A stretch of DNA of 64,000 bases from Capsicum annuum (Eukaryota > Streptophyta > Magnoliopsida > Solanales > Solanaceae): NCBI RefSeq assembly GCF_002878395.1, contig NW_025861769.1, positions 186,001-250,000 of the forward strand, read 5' to 3'. Each line of letters begins with the position of its first letter. The stretch's first letter is position 1. The notes beneath the pieces were generated by a model. That model did not search any database, had not been told where the DNA came from, and saw only the letters and a program-made list of their open reading frames with translations. The translations under genes were made by a program, and so were the position numbers. Below, piece by piece: positions 56,670-64,000 of the stretch.

Positions 56670-58528
56670 TGATTTTTAATAATAAAAATGAATAATTTTT
56701 TTATTCATTTTTAGTATTTTGGTCAATCGTTGAATAAAATCAACTGAAAGAAAAATCATTTTGGAGAAGGTCAAATTTCGATTGTTGTGAAAGTTACTGA
56801 TGAATTTATTTTATTCTAATTCGATCAAGCACGTGAATCACTTAGGCAAACAAACCTAGGATTGGTTAATTGATTTGTTGTCACTTAGGCAAACATAATT
56901 TAGGACTTATTTTGATCACCTAGAAATCATGCTTTTAGGAGTTTAATTTTTCCCTTTTTAAATTAAGTTTGAATATGTCAACTTAATTTACAACATATTT
57001 AATTACTTTTGGCATGTGTAACAAAGTTTTGGCATATTATAATGATATTTTTTGCATTTTAAATAACGTTCTCAACAAGTAAATTTAAATTTTCAGCATT
57101 CAAAATAACATTTTCAGCACTTTAAATAATATTTTTAGCACACTATAATTAATTTTCAGCATTTATATTTATTTTTTTGTATGTTTTTTTTATTAATTTT
57201 CAGTATAGTCAAACAATTTCTAGCATCCTTTTTTTTCCTCCAACAATATAAAATTACTTTCCCAACGCTAAACATAAATTTCCAGCAATGTTCTTTTAAT
57301 GTTTAAAAGTAATTTTCAACTTATTAATTATTTTAATCAAGTGATTATATTTCCCGCACTCTAAATTAATTATCAATATTTTTCTACCAATTTACAACAT
57401 GTTTTTCACAATAAAATTAATAGGTATCATTTCCCAACATATTTACTTAGACATGTTTTAACAAATTTACAACACTGTTTTGAAATGGCTTAACAACTAT
57501 CTCTCATCAATAAATGATTATGTGACACACAGATATCATGTCTATAGGCTTAACTAAAAAAAAGTAATTGCTTGTGTTTACATGTTAACCACTTTAACCA
57601 ACTCTTAATTGACCAAGAGGCCTATTTGAGACTATTTCTTGCTACGTGTTCAACTTTAAATAAAGTGTTTGAAATACGACGGTTTATTAGCACGTGAGGC
57701 GTCTGATAATTGTTCGTATTTTCAAATCCAAGTCGTCCAGTTGGGAACCTGGTTCAAACCCACTCTAGACACCTAGGATAGAGTAAAATCAAATCCTATT
57801 TTAGGCATGAGCCTAGGACGACCTAATACCCGAAGGGGTATTGGGCCCATTAGAAAACTTGCCCTCCGTCTATTGACCCCGGGTCAAATACAGATGAATT
57901 ATATTTATGTGTCAAAGAAAATATATGTTTGTTTAATCCAATCCATTATCCTTTGGGGGTCGGGAGAAGGCTTGCTTTACTTACTTTTGTATAAGGTTGC
58001 CTCAATCATATACCAATTAAGGGAGAAATTGAAGTAAGCTAAACAGGAATTGACTAATTTGAACGGTTACATCTAGAGCATAGTTATACGAAAATCGCTT
58101 GTCATCAACAGATGTCGTCCATGACCAAAAGTGGACAAAGCTAAGAGAGCGAAGGCTGATAGAAGAGCATTCAGGAACTAGTATTTCCCATCCCCTTCAT
58201 GTGACATTGTTCTTTTTATCATATTATTTTCCCTTTTCCTAAAGATTGTATTCCTTTTGTGCAACTTTTGTAGGCATTTATGACATTTATGTACACCTAT
58301 GAAGGTTTTCGGGGGATAATGGATTGCTTTTAAAAAGAATATACTTTCCTCAAATACGTTAGGCCAACCCTTGGCTTAAAAGGGTCACCCAACTAGGATA
58401 TGCATTTATTATGCAATATAACTGTCTTATATGTTTATGTGCATTTGTTTGAATCAAAGACAAATTTATCCATTATGCTCTCGTGGATCAGTTTGCCTCT
58501 AAGGCAAACAAATATAAGTGGTTAATTC
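56670..58528 (+). other. Ogre leader region, no gene seen
   Basis: About 1.9 kb of AT-rich leader. Repeated 'ttttcagca' words occur at 57030-57170. A small G/C-rich patch at 57790-57900 ('gaaggggtattgggcc') is a possible structured leader segment. No open frame is supported. Confidence 0.6.
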
Positions 58529-60500
58529 TTGTCAAATGTCTTGCATTATTTATCACATATGAAAACTAACACATCTGTCTTTGAGTTATTTTACTTTACA
58601 GATAACAAAAAACTACTCCGTATTGAAATAAACTGGCAGAACATCCTTACTTCACTTGGTCAAAAGTTCAAAATCCCATCCTGTGACCATCATTCAAAAA
58701 AGACTGAAAGCAATGAAGAAAATGCGTTGACCATCAGGGACAATGTAATAGCGGAACAAAGTGAGATAATTGTTGAACTCACGAGAAAATTAGAAATGCT
58801 TAAGGAGGAAATGAACCGTACTCGAGATTTGGCTAGTCTGGCCATCAATGTCAATGTTGCTGCTCTAGGAGAACACGGAACTCCACTCCATATTACTCCC
58901 CTCGGTATGCCTATTCTTCGGGACCATCCAAGTAACATATTGTCTCTGCTCCTCAACTTGTACAAAACACCAATCGAGAAAATAACCCAGATGCTTACCA
59001 TCCATAAAATCTGCTTCCAAATCCATGAATTCGTCTCCAAATCTGCAAATTCATTCCAGCATCCCCAAAATCCATTTTCAAACCCACAAAATTCACTCCT
59101 AAATCTATAAAATCTATCTCCAAAGCCACCAAATTTCACTTAGATTCCACTAAACTACTCTTAAATTCCACAAAATGCTCTCGATTTTCAAAAAGTTCTC
59201 CCCACCTAAAACCCAACCTCCTCTCATCAAGCTGCCCTTCCAAATCTTTCTCATATCATCTTATCCCCTGACATCTACAATCCCTTTCCCAATCCCAAGG
59301 TAGATCATTATGAGGAGAAGAAATCTCATGGGGCTATACATGAAGAGATTATAAGGATCAATGAATCTCATGGGGCAGGCGATAATGATGCTTTGGGTAC
59401 GATGATCTATGTGCTCATCCCGGAATAGATCTACCAAAAGGGTACAAAGTCCCTAAATTTAAAGTGTTCAGCGGTACCTAAAATCCAATATCCCTTCTGA
59501 GAAGTTACTGTGATCAAATGGTTGAGGTAGGAAGAAATGAGGCACTATTAATATGCTTATTTAGCCGAAGCTTAAGCGGTGAAGCCTTAGATTAGTTCAC
59601 GTCTCAAGAAATGAAAAGATGGTCTAGCTAGAGGGTGTTGGTTAAAGGTTTTATCGATAGATTTGCATTTAATGTTAAGATAGTCCCTGACCGATACTCA
59701 CTAGATCAGATCAAGAAGAAGAATGATGAGTGTTTTAGATACTATGTCTTCTGTTGGAGGAAGGAAGCTGCCAAAGTACAACCTCCCATGTCTGAGGAGG
59801 AAATGGTATTGGTTTTCTCTCGCGCTCAGAAGGGAGATTTTACACTAAGATGGTAGCCGCGGTTAGGACAACTTTTGTAGATTTGGTAAAAATTGGGGAA
59901 TCGCTAGAGGAAGGCATTAGAATAGGAAAGATTGTTAAAACCCCAACATCATCTGGGTCTTCCATGTTTCCAAAGAGGAAAAGAGAGGATGTGACTTCAG
60001 TCTCTACTAATTCTATTGATAAATTGAAAAGGAAATTCAAGCCTATAAATATTCTTTCCTAACCACTGCCACCAAGTTTTCAGCCTGTATTCTACGTCCA
60101 AACCCAATATCAAGCTCTATTTCCAAATATTTTACCCCAGTGCAAAGTTCCACAGCCAAATTAATAGTCTCATGTTCAAGATACTCTTCAAAACAACCAA
60201 ATAAAATTCCAAGCGCCTACGAACTATCATCAAGTACCTCCTTCTGCTAATCAAAATTAGTATAACCCCCCACGTATAAACCTTAAAAAGAAACCTCCTA
60301 GAAAATTCACTCCATTGGCTGAAAGTCGTACCCAGCTCTTTGGAAGATTGACAAAAGCTATTTATTTACAGCCTATTCACTCCATTGTGCTTATCATTCA
60401 GGAGCGCCCAGGCATAACACTGAAGATTGTATTAATCTGAAACATAAGATCCAAGACTTGATTGATCAGAAGATTATCACTCTTCAGGTACCGACATAAA
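58529..60500 (+). pseudogene. Ogre/Tat Gag, decayed
   Basis: An initial 193-residue open stretch (58529-59110, first ATG at 58559) includes a coiled-coil-like EIIVELTRKLEMLKEEMNRT. After a disrupted linker the Gag core is readable: YCDQMVEVGRNEALLICLFS and RSLSGEALD (59505-59590), FIDRFAFNVKIVPDRYSLDQ and YYVFCWRKEAAKVQPPMSEE (59635-59800), FVDLVKIGESLEEGIRIGKI (59865-59935). A CAYHSGAPRHNTEDC box at 60386-60430 is the CxxH...H...C motif usual at the Gag/protease border of this group. Frame changes and stops separate the blocks. Gag would form the particle; this copy cannot. Confidence 0.85.
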
Positions 60501-61600
60501 ATATAACCAATAGTCCATTACCTAATCACGGGAAAGCAGGGGTTAGCATGATCAAAATAGTAGGTGAATGGGTATCTAGCAAGACTATTACTAAGGTTAA
60601 TTCAAAAAAATTCCAAAAAGACAGAAGGAGTGGAAAAGATAGAGAAAGTTGAAGCTACCTTGAGTGTCTTGAGTAAGAATTTGGAAGGAATTATTAATCA
60701 CATTACGGTCCCAGAAAATCATCTAATCATGGGATAGGGTACCAACCAAGAAAGGAAGATTAGATTGAAGATAAGTCAAAGATTAGTCTATCCAAACCTT
60801 TTTCGTACCAGTTATTTCTTGTGTGCAAAATGTCAAAAAATGATGGTCTTGGGGATGGAATGGAAAATTTGTTCGCGGGATGCAATGTCATACCCAAGGG
60901 TTTCCCTAATTCTGGTAGGGTGAGGAAGGTTACATCAGGAGAGGCATTTCAAAACTGGACCTCCACTCCATTCATAACTCGTCGCCTGTCTTGTTAGATG
61001 AAAAGGCAATTACTAGTAGTTTTTTAAAAATCGATGATGATCAAAGGAGGCACTGTGATCCACCCTTTTATGTCTTAAGTTTTCTTTTTGTGTTTTATAG
61101 CTTTTAGAAATGCATGGGCCCGCATTTGCATGGGTCATGAGCCATCATTTGTATTTATTTTCCAAAAGGCCTCCTTTTATTTAAGAAGTTATTTTGAAAT
61201 ATGATTATACTATTATCTTGTTATCATCTAACTTGATTTGGTTTATTAGCAATAATTTAAAGCCTACCAATGTCATGTCATGTTAAGGTTTAGACGAACA
61301 AAGCGAGAGAAATGATGATGAATAGAAGGAAAGTGATGAGGATTAATTAGTGGAAGATATATAGAAATTTAAAACCTGAGAGAAGACCAACTTGGACCAA
61401 ACTGAAGAGTCAACTTGGGCAATCATGATGAAATCAAATAGACAACTATTAGTGTTCACTTAGCAGAAGCACACACAATTCTGATGTGGTAAAGACATAC
61501 TATGCTTGAATAATGTTTTAGTTTTATTTCCTTGGTTTATTTGTAATCATTTTTATGATAGTGTTTGTTTTATGATATGTTATTGCCTAGAATCCTTTTT
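60501..61600 (+). other. Post-gag remnant and start of Ogre 3' region
   Basis: 60520-60990 retains broken coding-like phrases (LPNHGKAGVSMIKIVGEWV and, later, CNVIPKGFPNSGRVRKV), perhaps the protease border. No RT, RNase H or integrase motif follows. From about 61050 the sequence is non-coding 3' region. Confidence 0.6.
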
Positions 61601-61601
61601 A

Positions 61602-62072
61602 TTTATGTACAGACTACGATTGACCTGAATTCCTAAGAAAGGAATACATAGGTGGCCTATGTCAGCTTCGATCAACCCTTTAGGAGAATTTGTCCTTTTT
61701 TTTTATGTACGAACTATGTTTGACCTAAATTCCTAAGAAAGGGATATGTAGGCGGCCTATGTCGGCTTTGGTCAACCCCTTAGGACAATTTATCCTTTCC
61801 TTTTATGTTAAAACTATGTTTAACCTGAATTCCTAAGAAAGGGATACATAGGCAGCCTAAGTCGGTTTCAGTCAACCCCTTAGGATAATTTATCCCTTCT
61901 TTTTATGTATGAACTACGTGATGACCTGAATTCTCAAGAATGAGATATATAGGTGGCCTATTTCATCTTTGGTGAACCCATTAGAATTTTATGTATATCC
62001 CTAGCATAGTCTTGAACTACGTTTGACCTGATTCCTGCTTCAATGGGATATGTAGGCACCCCAGCAGCTCAG
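61602..62072 (+). repeat. Ogre 3' minisatellite, 100-bp period, about 4.5 copies
   Basis: Units start 'tttatgta' or 'tttatgtt' at 61602, 61702, 61802 and 61902, exactly 100 bp apart; a partial fifth starts near 62011. Each holds 'gacctgaattcctaagaaag', 'gcctatgtcggctt' and 'aaccccttagga'. Confidence 0.93.
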
Positions 62073-63408
62073 TCGTATAACCCAGGAAATGAAAATTGGG
62101 ACAGAATTTTTGAAAAGGAATCTTGAAAATTCATAAGAGAAAGATTATCTTCCAAAAAATAAAGAGAACGAAGACTAACAAACACTTCGGATCCTCTCAA
62201 GCTAAGATCGTCTCAAACGACTTTAAACTGGGGCAGAAATTTTAAAGAAATCCTTAAAATTTCCACTAATATATTGGAATATATTTCAAATCCCCCAGCA
62301 CCAGAGGACAAAGTCAAGTTTTTGAAATTACCAACTGCGATAAAGTCTAGATAGACTAAATCTCTGGCTATGATAGAAATTCTGATAGAGAGCCTCAACA
62401 ATGCTAAATCCCTAGCAATCCTTCTTCAAACGTTAGACATAGCCAGAACTAAGAGGAAGACGTTCATCGGGATTGTACATAACATGACTGGCAAAGATTT
62501 TCAAAAGTTTTTACAGAAATTTTCAATACTATTTTCTAAAATTAAGACTACTTTAAGAAATCAATGTAAATATTTTTACTTAGTGATTTCCTAAGAATCT
62601 ATTGTGATGGGGAATCAGGGTGGAAATCCCAATATGAAAGAGTACTCAAAAGATGGTAAGTAGCCAACCAAGGATCGAAGAAGGTCAACACAGAGTGGCT
62701 TCACTCAAAAACTAATCATTTTTCTATAGATGCAGGGATCAGTACACAAAAAATGGAAATATTTTTCAAAAAATCACCAAGCGGGTTAAAAGACACACCA
62801 AAGCAGATAATGCTCAAGAACGGTATTTTCGAGTAGCCCTAAAGATGGGTTTAATACCATTTATTGAGGATCTTTGAAATTGTCTATCTCATTTCTTAAG
62901 ACCTTGAAGGACAAACAAAGGTGCCTTATCTTCTTTATGAATATTGTATTTAGAATTCTTTATATAAAAGCAGCCGCTAGCATAAACGATGTTATGTCTA
63001 TTAAATATTTACTTTGAGTGTAGGTGTATTCAAGGAAGTCAACATAATAAATACAACAATCAAAGGATCACTCACTAGGAGGAAGAACAAAAATTCATCC
63101 TCACAATTTTCCTTGAAGCGGAGAAAATGGACTTTGAGTAATCCCCAAACAAGGGTTTTGCCCCATTTACTTGCATTCGATAGATCTTCTATTTAATTAT
63201 TTCTTCAAAAAGAGAAGATTAATCTCACAACAAGTCATTCAAATTATGATACTCAGTATTTGCCATTAAACTATCACAAAGCTTGATTGTGGTAGCCAGG
63301 GAGAGCAATATTTTATCTACTAACTATTTACCTTGAGTATAGGTACATGTAGAAAGCAAAACCCAGACAAACAGACTCAGGTGAAATTATTTTCAAATCA
63401 CCGAATGA
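62073..63408 (+). other. Ogre 3' region between minisatellites, no gene seen
   Basis: Non-coding. The phrases 'aattgggacagaattttt' and 'ctggggcagaaatttt' repeat loosely at 62095 and 62228. 'ttactttgagtgtaggt' (63010) and 'taccttgagtataggtac' (63330) mark another loose repeat. No supported open frame. Confidence 0.55.
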
Positions 63409-63716
63409 ACCATTTCATATCATCTCATTGCTAAGAGGGCCATTTCATGCCATTGCCAGGAGGGTCATTTCATGCCATTGCCAAGAGGTCCATGTCGTAT
63501 CATTTCACTATTGAGAGGGTGATTTCATGCCATTTCTAAGAGGGTCATTTCATATCATCTCACTGTCGAGAGGATCATTTCATGACATTACCAAGAGATC
63601 CATCTTATATCATCTCATTGTTGAGAGGGCCATTTCATGTCATTGCCAAGAGGGCTATTTTATTTTATTCCATTACCAAGAGGGCCATTTCTTCTAATTT
63701 TATTATTGAGAGGACC
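63409..63716 (+). repeat. Minisatellite of alternating 30- and 25-bp subunits
   Basis: 'ccatttcatatcatctcatt' plus 'gctaagaggg' alternates with 'ccatttcatgccattgccaa' plus 'gaggg', giving an approximately 55-bp higher-order unit repeated about five times with drift. Confidence 0.85.
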
Positions 63717-63725
63717 ATTATATTT

Positions 63726-64000
63726 AATATCTATTGACACGAGATATATCATACGCTAGCATTGAGGATATCAGTAATATTTAATATCTATTAACACGCG
63801 AGATAGCAATGCTAGCATCGAGGATATCATCAGCATTCAATATCTGTTGACACGTGAGATAGCATATGCCGGTGTCGAGGATATTATCAGCATTCAATAT
63901 CTGTTGGCACGCAAGATAGCATATGCTAGCATCAAGGATATTATTAGCATTTAGTATCTGTTGATACGCGAGATAACAAACACTGACGTTGAGTATATCA
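63726..64000 (+). repeat. Minisatellite of 57-bp period, running off the window
   Basis: Units start 'aatatctrttg' at 63726, 63783, 63839, 63896 and 63953 (spacing 56-57 bp). Each holds 'cacgcgagatagca' and 'gaggatat'. The array continues past 64000. Confidence 0.92.

Larger units (their letters stand above)
54283..64000 (+). mobile_element. Ogre/Tat-type LTR retrotransposon, pol absent (3' end outside window)
   Basis: The LTR begins TGTTGACACCCAATATTGACC, a start I recognise as typical of Solanaceae Ogre/Tat elements. A long leader, a decayed Ogre-type Gag, and a 3' region with three separate minisatellites follow, including units with 'gggatatgtaggcggcc'. These tandem 3' regions are characteristic of the group. 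Ogre elements normally exceed 10 kb with a full pol. Here sequence passes from the end of gag to 3' non-coding DNA in under 1 kb, so pol is deleted. The 3' LTR must lie beyond 64000. Confidence 0.83.

Noticed and set aside
58690..59139. 149-codon minus-strand frame rich in Phe/Gly/Trp
   Set aside because: It is the antisense of the Ogre gag start and its repetitive Asn/Ser/Phe-rich tail.
61602..62072. CRISPR-like regular spacing
   Set aside because: Whole 100-bp units are repeated with no unique spacers, in a plant retrotransposon 3' region.

Overview
The window is plant nuclear heterochromatin made almost entirely of nested transposable elements. It has very long LTRs beginning TGTAAC, initiator-Met tRNA primer sites, Tekay/Del-type chromodomain integrases, an Ogre/Tat element with its typical 3' minisatellites, CTAG-ending Helitrons and a tRNA-derived SINE. 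This mix points to a Solanaceae genome. Capsicum is my best guess from the repeat types, but that is inference from memory. No intact host gene is visible. The one recognisable host-gene sequence is a broken fragment of SMC4, a condensin subunit, at 27780-28311.

Layout. (1) 1-374 and 8125-10620: gag start, leader and 5' LTR of an old minus-strand Tekay-like element. A second, gag-only Tekay-like element (375-8124, target-site duplication GGAGT) is inserted in it. (2) 10621-11850: plus-strand gag remnant. (3) 11851-12431 and 26155-26440: two halves of an LTR-type repeat split by Helitron A (12432-26154). Inside Helitron A the insertions stack: a PIF/Harbinger-type MITE with TTA duplication (14803-25350), a Mutator-type MITE with a 9-bp duplication (14962-25298), and a full Tekay element with LTRs, PBS, PPT and decayed gag-pol (15951-25196, duplication AATAC). 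(4) 26440-32945: a SINE with about 16-bp duplications, the SMC4 fragment, and a hAT element with a decayed transposase on the minus strand. (5) 32946-36513: Helitron B, probably composite, carrying a TTA-flanked TIR element and a 3 x 211-bp tandem repeat. (6) 36514-38202: no gene. (7) 38203-53651: a third Tekay-like element on the minus strand. Its gag is split by a solo LTR (44680-50948), which is itself split by a 4.5-kb gag-only LTR element (46056-50526). A 100-N assembly gap lies in the solo LTR. (8) 53652-54282: plus-strand Ty3/gypsy protease-to-RT remnant. (9) 54283 to the end: the 5' LTR, leader, decayed gag and minisatellite-rich 3' region of an Ogre/Tat element. Its pol is missing and its 3' LTR lies outside the window.

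Nothing here works as an operon or pathway. The content is a chronology of insertions and decay. The points most worth a second look are the four-level nest with readable target duplications, the compact gag-only element with an acidic C-terminal region, the repeated gag-present/pol-absent pattern in three unrelated elements, clusters of TGACG/CGTCA motifs just upstream of LTR TATA boxes, and the SMC4 exon fragment with preserved splice sites. Starts and ends of decayed coding regions are approximate. Similarities to families were judged by eye from motifs.
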